DNA from: Apteryx mantelli
Lineage: Eukaryota > Chordata > Aves > Apterygiformes > Apterygidae
Assembly: GCF_036417845.1 (NCBI RefSeq)
Contig: NC_089990.1
Span: 255,501 to 319,500 of the forward strand
DNA: 64,000 bases
Direction: 5' to 3'
A model generated the notes under the pieces. It was not told where the DNA came from and made no database searches. It was given only the letters and a program-made list of their open reading frames with translations. Within the stretch, counting starts at the first letter, position 1; each line of letters starts with the position of its first letter. Of this stretch, positions 20,363 through 31,200 are shown piece after piece. The translations under genes and the position numbers were made by a program.

Positions 20363-20541
20363 ATGATAGCTCAGGGCATCTCGGGGCTCATGCGACCCTT
20401 GCTAAATGGACTGAACGTGAGCAGAACTCGCTTTATTTATCCCCGCAGGGTGGCTGAGCAGAATCACACGCTGGCTAAGCAGAGGTCAGAAAGAGGCTTC
20501 AGCTCCTCAAAAAGGCTCCAGGATGCTCCCGGGGGATCGAG
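20363..20541 (+). CDS. FDX1-like: FDX1-like exon 1 (mitochondrial transit peptide)
   Basis: The exon was placed by three independent facts. A strong donor (GATCGAG|gtgagt) ends an open frame. The leftover AG joins exactly with the C that starts the next exon to give Ser60. The total becomes 184 residues. The 59 whole codons are rich in Arg, Lys and Ser with almost no acids, as in a matrix-targeting peptide, and RGF-SSS (about residues 47-52) resembles an R-3 type processing site. The chosen ATG has G at -3. In-frame ATGs further upstream are alternatives. Confidence 0.78.
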
Positions 20542-23500
20542 GTGAGTAAAAAGCTGAACTCCGCCTCACCACGTCTGGAAGGGCCTTTTCAGGAAGGACG
20601 GTCACCCACCTCTGCCTTGCCCTGCGGAAGCAGGAGGAGAGGGCCAGGTGCAGGACCTGAGCTGTCAGGAGGCGGTGGATGGGGCAGAGCAGGATCAGCA
20701 GCTGCGAAGGGCAAGGAGGAAGGCGATGGGAGCTGGTCTGTGAGGGGAGCAAGGAGGCCATGGGCAGGGGAGCACGAAGATGACTGCGCAGCACGTGAGC
20801 CCATGGCCTGGAGGGGCCCAGTCACCTGCCTGCGAGGGATGGGATGGCTGGCAAGGCCCGCCAGTCAGCTGGGCCGATGATCCGCTGTGTTCCTGCTGTG
20901 GGGAAGGGCTCAGCTGGATGGCCGTTGGGCCAGTCTGGGGACGGCACAGGTTTCTGCAGGTTTCACGTCCCCGCTGCTGTGAAGGCAGAGCAGGGAGCCA
21001 ATGTGGCCAGCAGCCCCAGGGAGAAAAATCCCCTCTTTAATTCACAAGAAGCTGCGCTGCAAGCTCCCCCGCCTGCCGGCACACCCTGCCTGCCAGGGAG
21101 AGGGAAAAGGTGGCTCCGGGGCTCTGCCTCGGGGTGCGGGCTGCACCTCCAGGAGGGAGGTGCTGGGGGCTGCAGCTGTGTCCCACCTGGCTCCTGTGAC
21201 CTGTGCTGGGCTTGGCTGAGGCGGCTAGCTGGGAACGGGATGCACGGTTTGCCGTAGCGGGTGGGTTTGTGATTTGGACTCTGTTGTGGAAATTGGCCAG
21301 AAACTTAGGTTAGAAATGCCTTTAAGTGCATTTGGGCCCTGCCAGGGTGGAGGACTCCAGGTGGTCACGTGAAAGGGCCTGGGAGGGTGCTCTTATAGGA
21401 GAGAGCAGGTCAAGCTGCATGACCTACAAGTTTCTGTTCCTGGACCCTGTTAAACCATGTCCTCGACGGTATGGTAGGTTTTGAGAAACTATGACTATAC
21501 CCTCCTCCTTGATTTTGTTTTCCTGAGCCTGAACTGCGCCTGGGCAGAGCTTCACCCAGGAGGCCAAGAGAGCCAGACTGCACGAGCGCAAACGCTGGCG
21601 GTGGCCCACCGGGCAGGGCTGAAGCGGGGGGCACAGCGGAGGCCCCTACTTAGCTGACATCGTCCCATGCCCCTCCGTGCTGAGCCTGACCCTCACGTAT
21701 CCGAGTTATTTGGGACACTAAAGCACGTCAAACTAAGCCCCTGGTCTGTACACGAGCTCAGTTTAAGGGCTGACCTCATATCCACTGCCTTTAGCTATCC
21801 TTCAGCATGGGGTTATCTGTTCAGCTGTTAAAAAGCCTCCTCTTTTACCATAGATGGCTCCTATGATTTCCTGAGTTTCTTCCCTATGCTTCAGAGGCTT
21901 TCGCTGATATATTCTGCCGCAAGTCTTTGGACTGTTTGCAAGCCTAAGCTAAGCCTCACCTCCTTACCTCAGAGTCGTAGGTGGCTGTTAAAACATGGTG
22001 ACCCAGACGCAGCCTGTGGCTCTGGTTTTGAACGCACCGGGAGCTGGGGGCCTGGGAAGGTACAGTAGGAAACTGCTCACACCTGGTTCCCCTGAACACG
22101 TGCTCCTGCCCTCTGATGGAGACAGGGTGGTGGGCAGGCTGGGCCTTTGGTGCGACCCGCAGCGGCATGCCGTAACGCTCAGCACAGCAGCCGATGGATG
22201 GGGGTAAAGAGTCCAACCCGACTTCTGTACAGACACAGGTCCTCCAAGGAGCAGGCTGTGCTCCACTCAGCTGAGTAAATATGCCAGAGTGGGTGGCATG
22301 AAAGTGAGGAGCAAAGGAGTGTGGACTATCAAAGGGAATTTCATTAGCATCAAATGCATTTAAAAACAGAATAGGAACTGGATGGAGGCAAAAAGCCCGG
22401 TTCTGTGTAGTCATTATAGGATTTTCTGGATGCGGGTAGGGTTAGACTCTGGCGAATTTGCTCATGGTGACAGTATAATCCCTAGGGAACTGCACAGAAA
22501 CATTGTGGAGGTGAGTGGAGAGAGGGGGGGATGGTGCTGCGATACCTGCAGGGAAGGAGGAGGCTGACGGGGAGGCTGCTGACACAGAGACTGTTCATTT
22601 GTATTTCTGTAGCAGGCACTGCAGAAACAAGATCCACCACAGCTCTCCCCGCCAGTCTTTCCTCTGTCTGGTCCTTAGGGATTATTTGGAAGGAGACTGC
22701 ATTTCTCTGCGCAAAATAAAGGGAATTAGTAGATCTACCAAATACGATCCGGGTCAAACTGTAGTCTGCTAGTGGAGATTATGGTGTGTCAAGAAAAAGA
22801 GCCCAGCCAACAGCACAGAAAACACAATAGACCATTTTGCTATCTGACCTTAGAGAAAAGTTATACTGATAAGCCTGTTTAATGGGATTTATGAAGAGCT
22901 GTTATCAATTGGTTTCCTTTCTAATTGGTTTGCTGCTGATGAAGTTATCTCTGCCAGTACTTGTAGGCACCTCGCTGTTTCATATGTCCTTGGAAAGTAT
23001 CTTTTAGGCAAAAACATTGAGAGGGAGAAGAGCAACCTTCCTGAAACCCCCTTCACTAGCTCCCTGTGTCACAGAAAGGTTGGGATTTTTAGAAGGGACT
23101 AATCAGTTGGTATGCATTGAGTTTGTGGGGCTGAGCTTGTCACGTGAAATTAAGATCTTTCCGAAGTAAGATCTTTTCGAGTAATCATCCTCTGACATTA
23201 ATGCATTACAAAATCATTCAGCCTAAACGTCTCAAAATTGCTGAGATTTAATTTTGCTTTGTTTTAAAAAGCTTTGTTCAAAATTCTTTTTTTTAACAAA
23301 ATGTGAAAGTAATTTTTCCGTAGTTTCAAAAATACTGATGAGCAAATCAACTTTGAATAAAACCAAAAAGCAAATAGAAAACAAAAAGCATGGATTTGCT
23401 TTCCAGGCGCTCCTGCAGCCTTGGGATCCCAAGGCGGGAGGCCTCTAGAGAGGACACGAGCGTGGCACCGATTTGGGGGGTACAGAGACAACTAGGCCAC

Positions 23501-26500
23501 GCGCTAGCGGGTCTGCGGGAGGTGCCTGACTGGGACAGTGAAAACGGGGAGTACGCGGGCTGGGTTTATGCCGCCAGCAGAGGCACCTGTAAAGAACACA
23601 GACAGCTTAGGTTTCCCCTGCAGACAGCAGAGAAGCTACTTAGCAGTGCTTTCTATGTAACGGTCTCGGAGCGCCTGGCATCATCCCCGCTCTCTCGAGG
23701 GTGAAGTGCTGCACGCAGGCTTCTCCGAAGGCACGCGGCAATAGCATCTGTGCGTCCTTGTATCTAACCTAATACCCTGCGTGCCATCTCAGGCTGCAAC
23801 TCCGCTGTTTCAGGACTTGTTTCACCTGCGATAGCAGCTGAAGCAGGGCTATGTCTGTGAGAAACCATGGGACTGGATTCCCTGAGCGTCCATGGGAGCC
23901 CTGTGCGGAGATCCTCCTGGTCCTGATGATGGCCGAATTTCTGGGGGCCTCGGGCACAACGTTGAGTCCTGCTCCCTGTGCTTGCAGGCGGCTGCCTTGT
24001 ACAATCCTCTTGAATTGCTTATTTACAGAGAAATGTCTGTGGGTCTCACCATGAGGGAAACCGAAATGTCTTGGAAGATGCTCTTTGGCAGAGTGTGCTT
24101 TGTGAAATGGGGTGGTCCGCTTGGACCTGTGCGACTGTGGTGTGCTCTTTGCATGCCACGTGTGGGAAGCTGCTCCCTCTGCAGCATGGTCTTGCTGCTG
24201 ACTTCACAGCTGTTCCCATAACCAGGGGACCGTGCTGTAGAGAAATGGTCCAGGCATTGTTTTCTGACTGAAGCTTCCTGGAAAACAGGAAGCTGGCCGC
24301 CACGTGTGAAGGTACAGCCGCTGCTCTGGTTCACTGCTGCTGGCTGAATCAAGCCATAGCCGAAAAAAAAAAAAAAAAAGATCAGAGAAGGCAAAAATAC
24401 TGTTTAAATCTTCTCTCCGCTTCCAAGTGTAGATGGAACATAGGGATCGGCTTTTCAACAGATGATAATTATTTGGAAATTTCTGGTCATGAAGGCTTGC
24501 TGGTGAAATAAGACAAAGCTTCAAAAAAATAGCATCCTTAGTCACTTAGAGATGTACAGCAATTATGATTTTGTCAGAATGCAAATGTGATCAGATCTAG
24601 ATGGTGATTCTGACTTCTGGGAAGAGGGATGAACAGACTGGCAAACTTTAAAGCAGGAAACATTTTTGCTTCTTTCTCCATCATATTTTTACAGATTTTT
24701 TTTTCTCCCCCCTGTCTCCTATTCACCTGGATACATCCCATGTGCCCCAACTTTGGCTCTTGTGAGTTTGGAGAGGTAAAGGAAGTTTCTTAAACTTGAT
24801 CCTTATGTACTTTTGTGCTCAACATTAAAAGGAAATCAGTAGAGATTGCCACATGCTTCATATACATCCGCCACATAGCAGAGAGGGACGAGCAGTTAGT
24901 TAGGATAAGGCCTTTCAGCTGCTGCTTTTGCTGTTCCAGGGACAATTCATGTTTAGCCAATTCCTCCTCCCAGGCCCTGTGACTTTCCAAGCAAGCGCCT
25001 GGCATGGAGGAGGGTAGACGTGATCGTGTGGGCACTGCTCCTCTGCCGGAGTGGGGAAAGGTCAGAGGGTTTGCTGTAATTGTGACTCTGGCTGTGACAG
25101 TTTATATTCAGAAAGTGTGTTGCAAATATTTTTCAAGAAGTCAGCAGATAATATTAGAAATTCTCAGAACCTCCAAGTCGCTCTCGCTATGTATTTCTCT
25201 GGCCCTGGGGCTTCCAGGAATATGGCATTAACAGTCTTTTTATACCCTGCAGAAGAATGCTTTCATTGCAAGAAGCGGGTGCTGCTTCATTCAGCCTTGT
25301 GTAATTGGGAAAAGAGGGGATTGTGAACTTGGCCAGTTCTCACTGCGAAACACATTCTATTTTCAAGGCTGTGGATCTTTCTTCTTATGCCAGAAATGAC
25401 AACAGCAAGGCCACGGGGCAGCACCAACACTTCCAGTGCTCAGGAGCTTATCAGGGCTGTGAGAGATGGGGATGGCTCTTTCTAGAGAAGCGGGAGAGCT
25501 GTCTGCATTGTTGGATTTACAAGAAAGGATGAACCCAGCCTCCATGACCTGGAGAAAGTCCTGGGCTTTGAGACAGTGGGCAAATGGGCAGTGCCACATT
25601 GAGAGGTTCTGGGCAAAATGCTTTCTGCATTCAGGGTGCTTCCCTGTGTCAACACCACCAGTGGGATTTGGGTATCTGGGACCTGCTGCTTCTAAGTGAC
25701 CACTTGGTACGTACACTAAGGGAGGTCACTCTTTGGTTGCTTAGTGCTTCCCATAGCAAATAAATCAAAGGGCCTCAGAATATGCCTTCTTGGTGAGAAA
25801 TCCCTGACATATTGCTCTTCATGGTGGGCATCTTGTCCATGTTGGTGGAGAGGGCCTGGTCTGGAGGAGATGAAGTGGATGCTGTGTATCCTCGATTTTG
25901 TAGATGTGGTTTCCACAAAGCAGCAATGAGAGATGCTGATGGCCTTGTTCTGTAGCTCATTACCAGATTAAATCCCTTAGGCTGTCAATATAACCAGCAA
26001 TTTCTCTTGAGCAAGGATCATGTAATCTCGGAAGAGTTTCTTCAGAGGTGTTGCCTCACAAGCTGGGACTGAGTGTGTCTCTTATCACAGCAAGGCTCCC
26101 AGTGATTGAGGACAGGGAAGGTGTGAACATTTCATGATAGAGAAGAGTGGAAAAGGAGCAGTCAACAAATAATCCCCTTGGGAAGGGAGGAGGACACAAA
26201 AATGTGAATGACAAAAACCTGCCTGCAAACGCTCCCACCACCAGCCGGGGCAAGCAGAGGCAGCAGTTGCAGAGCTTCTGCACTTGTCTACTCATAGCCA
26301 AACACTCATTCCAAGAAAAGTTTCATAAAGGGGGAAATGTTTTGGGTCAGTTCGGATTTGAACAGCTCTAGTTTGCTCATCTCCTCTGAGAACTGATACC
26401 TGAATCTTTGGAAACTTGTCTTACAGCTCTACAGACCAGGTGATGGTGCATTTTATAAACCAGGATGGAGAGAAACTCACCGCTATAGCCAAAGAAGGAG

Positions 26501-27604
26501 AGACTTTGCTGGAAGTGGTTGTCAATCAAAACTTGGCCATTGACGGATTTGGTAGGTGTTACACAAGGTTATGTGGTCTTTTGGGTTGTGTGTGCTGAGT
26601 GACCAGTAGGTACCTGGGAACACTGCAAGTATACACATGCTGCTGTGTTCTGGTGACCACAGAGCGTAGGGAGGATGCAAATACTTCACTTTCTGATCTG
26701 GTCATCAGCACTTTTGCTCTTCAGTCAGTCAGCTTTCCTTGACTTGCTGAACTTGTAGCCCTTAGCTGATCTACTTGCTGGCAAGCTTCTCTTCCTCAAC
26801 AAATCCTTGCTGAGCTGGCTTACCACACTGACCTAGCAGTGTGACTGCCACTCCATCACTGCTGGGACTCCAGTGGCCTGTGTCAATACTTTTATTTGGT
26901 CAGAGTTGAAGTACTAAATTGAAAGGTGATTGGGATCCTCATGGAGAGGAAGCAGGCTGAAGTCCGTATCCATCTATTGTGTCTTCTGAAGTCTTTTCCA
27001 ACATGCTGTTTATCTGTCAGACAAGCTATTTGCTCACTTCCCAAAGATGATCTCCCTCACCTTCTTGTTTTCTCTGATGTGCTGTTACCCACTTACTTCT
27101 CCTCTAGGTGCATGTGAAGGGACATTAGCCTGCTCCACCTGTCACCTAATTTTTGAGAGGGACATCTTCCAAAAGCTGGATGCCATCTCAGATGAAGAGA
27201 TGGACATGCTGGACTTGGCTTATGGACTCACTGAGACGTAAGTGCTCCTGCTGATTGTGGTAGATACTCAAAGCCTCTGAGATGATAGATTTAGGAGAGA
27301 ACAGGAGTTATTCGTATTATAATTGTGCCTTTAGGATGGCTTGGTTTTGGGACACAGCCTCTTACCTTTAATAGGAGCATTAGGGAAAACCCAGACTGGA
27401 TCAGACATTGCCAGGGTGAGTGGGGAATTTCTGCCTTTTCTGTGGGAATGGATGAACCTCACTTAATGTTGTTTTCTTCTCAGATCTCGCCTTGGCTGCC
27501 AGGTGTGCATTAAGAAGTCGATGGATGGTCTGACAGTGCAGGTCCCAACGGAGGTATCTGACGTCAGGAGGCAGCTGGAAGTCGGGAAACAAAGCAAACA
27601 GTAA
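20363..27604 (+). CDS. FDX1-like: Adrenodoxin-type mitochondrial [2Fe-2S] ferredoxin (FDX1 paralogue)
   Basis: The expected role is to carry electrons from ferredoxin reductase to mitochondrial P450s or other acceptors in the matrix. Coding exons are 20363-20541, 26427-26551, 27108-27237 and 27484-27604. All junctions are GT-AG and in phase, giving 184 residues, the same length as human FDX1. Residues 1 to about 55 form a basic transit peptide and the ferredoxin fold starts at about 62. The cluster ligands are Cys104, Cys110, Cys113 ([10 protein letters not shown]) and Cys150 (RLGCQVC). The acidic helix that docks reductase and P450 is present as [17 protein letters not shown]. The sequence differs from FDX1 at many positions ([10 protein letters not shown] for the usual ENNLDIDGFG; the tail ends GKQSKQ), more than expected for a bird-human orthologue. 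I read it as a paralogue, not FDX1 itself. FDX2 is excluded by the adrenodoxin-type core. The family call is near certain; the paralogue call is inference from sequence and neighbours. Confidence 0.92.
22868..22949. promoter_or_regulatory. Candidate enhancer: GATA and ATTGG motif cluster
   Basis: GATAAG at 22868 and TTATC at 22902 and 22945 are interleaved with two copies of ATTGGTTT (22908-22915 and 22924-22931, 16 bases apart) in an AT-rich stretch of intron 1. The motifs are short, so the call rests only on their density. Confidence 0.25.
24363..24379. repeat. poly-A tract
   Basis: Seventeen consecutive A residues in intron 1 of the FDX1-like gene. No adjacent target-site duplication or retrogene was seen. 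Confidence 0.8.
27108..27237 (+). CDS. FDX1-like: FDX1-like exon 3 (Fe-S cluster loop and acidic docking helix)
   Basis: The exon completes Gly102 and encodes residues 103-144. It includes three of the four cluster cysteines in the C-X5-C-X2-C pattern, the following HLIFE strand, and the helix with the conserved acidic residues that contact reductase and P450 in adrenodoxin. The acceptor is ctctag and the donor is gagac|gtaagt. Confidence 0.95.
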
Positions 27605-28262
27605 CCAGAAACAAATCCTGCACAACCCACTCCCTTCTTTTCGGTGCGGTGGTGGCACTTTGCTTTTGGTTAGCTCCAGCTTTGTGCCTAGCTTGCAGTA
27701 GACAATGGAGGTCTGATTCAGCATGTGTGACTGTTCAGCAAATCTCTTATTTAAACAAGCTTAATATTAGGGTCTTCAGTACATGCTTTAAGTTAAGTAA
27801 GTGCTTAAGTGCTCTGCTGAATGCAATTGGACTAAAGCATATGGCTTTACATTTTCCTGGGTGGGTGACAGTAAACATCTGTGCTGTGTGTGATTCACTC
27901 TCTCCCTTTAAAATTAAGGATGTGCTATTCTAAGTAATTGCTGGGAATTTTGCTGGGCTTGGCTATTCAGCTGCAGAGAGATTTTTTTTTTCCCCCCCAA
28001 TTTAAGGTGTGGGAAGAGGTGGCTGTCCCAAATACGTGACTGTGTATCAGCACTGGCTTGATGACATGGGCTTAGTTTGGGCAGCAAGAATATACTGATA
28101 ACCATTTAAAAGCTGATGTTTCCTGTAGGAGGGAACCACTTTCCATGAATGTGAGATATTATGTCACTGAATTATGTGCCATGATTTGCTATTGTCTCCA
28201 AATCTCAAATTTTCTCATTTCTGTAGTACCATCTATGTCTAATAAAATTCTAATAATCAGGT
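27605..28262 (+). other. FDX1-like: FDX1-like 3' UTR
   Basis: AT-rich sequence with no exon runs from the stop TAA (27602-27604) to the first good poly(A) signal, AATAAA at 28241-28246. A second AATAAA at 29082-29087 could serve a longer form. Confidence 0.65.
28241..28246 (+). terminator. FDX1-like: FDX1-like poly(A) signal
   Basis: AATAAA about 640 bases after the stop codon, followed by a T-rich stretch (ggtttttag). Confidence 0.65.
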
Positions 28263-31200
28263 TTTTAGACCTATGAGATGCACTTTCTTGGCAACATAGG
28301 CCTGGTTACAATAGGAGGAGAGTGATGTAATTTTATGTATAATATTCTGTTGCCCTAGTTTACCTGACTCATTTTTTTTTTCCCCTGTGCTTGAGTGAAT
28401 ATTTCAAACGTCATCTGAGTCATATAGAGAACCTATGGTCTGTAAACAAGTTTCCAAACTGGATCCTGCACGGAAAACTTTCAGAGCAGTGTAGATCTAG
28501 TTATAACCCACGCTCGGGGTGGGGATGCCCTGAGGGACTGCAGGCCAGGATGGACCCACACTTTTTTACATTTTTACATTTTTAACATTAGTACATTAAA
28601 CAGATGGCATTTAAAAAGTTCACTGAGACACTAAGCATCCTGGTGCAAAGTGGAAAGGACCTTTTAAAAATCAGGATCCATCCAATTATGTTAAACGATT
28701 TTGTCTGGGACCAGCTCGTAGCTCTGGCTTCTTCTGGAGTTTTCCCCCCCCGTACCGTCTAGATTTGAAATATGTTTGTGTTGGGCTTGGAAGCCAGGAT
28801 CCACCTGACAAAATTCAGCAAAGCCAGATCGCCTCCAGGCTCACAGATCTCTAGTCACTAGCATTAAATACCAGCACTGCTGAGCCAGACTTCCCCAAAC
28901 GCCACGGGCCAAGGAACAGCAGTTCCTGAGGGCTTCGGTTAGACACGAGGTGGAGCTCTCTGCCCATCAGCAGCTCCTTGAACACAGAGCAGGCAGAAAG
29001 GAAGGGGATGCGACCTGAACTTGAATTTCCTTGCATTCATGATTCAGCCTCCTTCTGTCTAACTTGCCCCATGTTTACTATAATAAAGCAAAAAGAATAA
29101 AATGAGGATTTGGGATTTACCGTAGGCTGCAGAAGGGGTAAATAAGAGCAGTAAATCCACCAGCTTCAGTGCTTCTTCATGTCTCTCCCTGCTCCTCACG
29201 CTGCCAAAATTCTCTTGCAAAGCAGGGATCAGCCAGGGCTCTGCAGTGCCACTCTCAGCCCTCTCCTGCTCCTGAGGTCAAACCTGGACCACAGGCTGCT
29301 GCTGAAAGATGTCAGTTCTTTGCATGCAGGCATGAAGGCATGTCCTGGTGGGATGACAAGTGGGGTAACAGCTGTGGCTGAAAGGCTTGTGTGACTGTCA
29401 CATTCTTCCTCAGAGAATGGCTGCTTTTCAAAGAATAAGTTCCTAGGGTGAGCTGTTTCCTTTGATACCCAGGTAGCAAAAATAGCCTGCACCACTCTGT
29501 GGCAGGTCCGTCCCGCCAGGTGACATGAGGTAGCAGAGGAGGCTGCACAAAATTGCTACTTGCAGAGGGCAGGGGGGATCCTTTCTGAGTACATCATGGC
29601 TCTCCTGACTCTGCTGGGCAGTCAGAAATGAGGTTAAGACAGTAGCAATAAATAAATATCGCTGCCCCGAGCATGTCCATCATGGTTTCTGTCAGCCTGC
29701 AGGATAAGGGAGCAAAGCACACACAGGCAGAAGCAAGAAGGGGCTGCAGTACATGAATCATTGCTGCCTCAAAGCAAATGAGCTGGGCTTGGCTGGGCTT
29801 GATCTATACTGGGAGCAGGTCAAGAAGGCTCCTTGCTTCCGGCAGGGCAACCACTCAGCATGTCTTCCTCAGTGACCGTGTCCGGCCAGGCACCAGGTTG
29901 GGCTTTCAGTATGTGTCAGGCCAACTTGGACTAAATCTCTCCTTTTCATCCGGAAAAGGGCAGAGAGAGGGGAAACCCATTTGTGTCTAAGTTTGAGGGC
30001 TGTACGTTAATGGAAAACATGGCCTTTCTGGAGCAGAAAGCCGAGTGCCTGCATGTTTGGTATCCTTTGTTCTGAGCAAACTGGCTGCTGTGGAGCTTTT
30101 TAAAGATTGCTTGGTGACTCTTCTGTCTGCTCCCTCTCTCAGAGCAGTATGTCTCACTTGGGTGTTTGAGACTGGTGTGGGCCTTTGGTACCAGTGGAAT
30201 ATAGCATGCAACGGAAAAAAATGGCATCAAGCAGATACCTAAGGTGTCATGGATCAGCTTTTCAGCAGGTGTAGATCAGTGGCAGGGACTGTGAGCTCTG
30301 AGGATGGCATCTGCTCCTGCCGAGGAAAGGGGCCCTTATTAGAAGGTTTTGTAATTGTGTTCCTTGGACTTCCCAGGAGAGTTGGTCCAGAGACCCCACC
30401 ACGTGACAGAAGATGAATCAAATATATATTTACTGGGAAGGCAAAGCTAAGTGCGATTTGCTGTGGGAGTGCTGGTGAGCTTCAGCACCCCCCCGGCCCA
30501 CTGCTGGGTGTCTCTTATCAGGGACTGACAGGAGAGCGGGGTGCTTGCACATGAATTAATGCAAAATTCATATTTTGGGCCTCTCCAGATGCCAGTTTAT
30601 ACTTGTGGTCTTGAGTTTCTTGAGATTAAAAGCAGCAGTTTGGAGTTATCGTCTCAGCAGAAGCCAGGAGCTCTGGGATGTTTGTGTCTTTATGGCACAG
30701 TTTCTTGCAGACTGCAGCCAGGATTTGGGGGTATAGAGGCAAGGCATTATATTGATGCACTTACTTGCCCCTCAACTAGACTTGGAGAGTGCTGGATGGT
30801 GACACAGCTCACAGGATTCCTTGATCTATCCCTAAGAAAGTTATGAATAGTTTACTACATGCATGCTGATAGCTTGGAGGCAAGGGGAACACTTCTGCTA
30901 ACTTATTAGATGTAGGATTGGGTGCATAAATGTGGGGAACATCTTGGTCTACAGTGAGCTAGACCTTCAGAGTTGCATTATTGCCAGGGCTCATGGAAAA
31001 GGAGCGCAGCAGCTCTCAGCACCTAAGCCCTGAGGTGGCAGATAAGATTTCTGTGTCCCTGTGAAGGCCAAGTCCCCCTCTGTCTTGTGCAGCACCCTGG
31101 CTCTGGCACTCCAGACCATTAGTGACAACTAGAAAGGATATACTTGCATGTGAGATCAGCCTGTGTCTGCTGGTTTTCGGGTGCTGTGGGGTTATTTAAA

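Larger units (their letters stand above)
20542..26426 (+). other. FDX1-like intron 1
   Basis: A 5.9-kb intron. Its first 700 bases are GC-rich (about 20.56-21.26 kb) and may belong to a promoter-proximal CpG-rich zone. A cluster of GATA and ATTGG motifs lies at 22868-22949 and a 17-base A-tract at 24363-24379. A 140-base stretch at about 24870-25010 is open on the - strand but has no recognisable product. No further exon is supported. Confidence 0.65.

Noticed and set aside
20542-21257. Several 80-140 codon frames just after ferredoxin exon 1
   Set aside because: They overlap on both strands in GC-rich intron sequence with low-complexity Gly/Ala/Arg translations, and begin at or after a verified splice donor.
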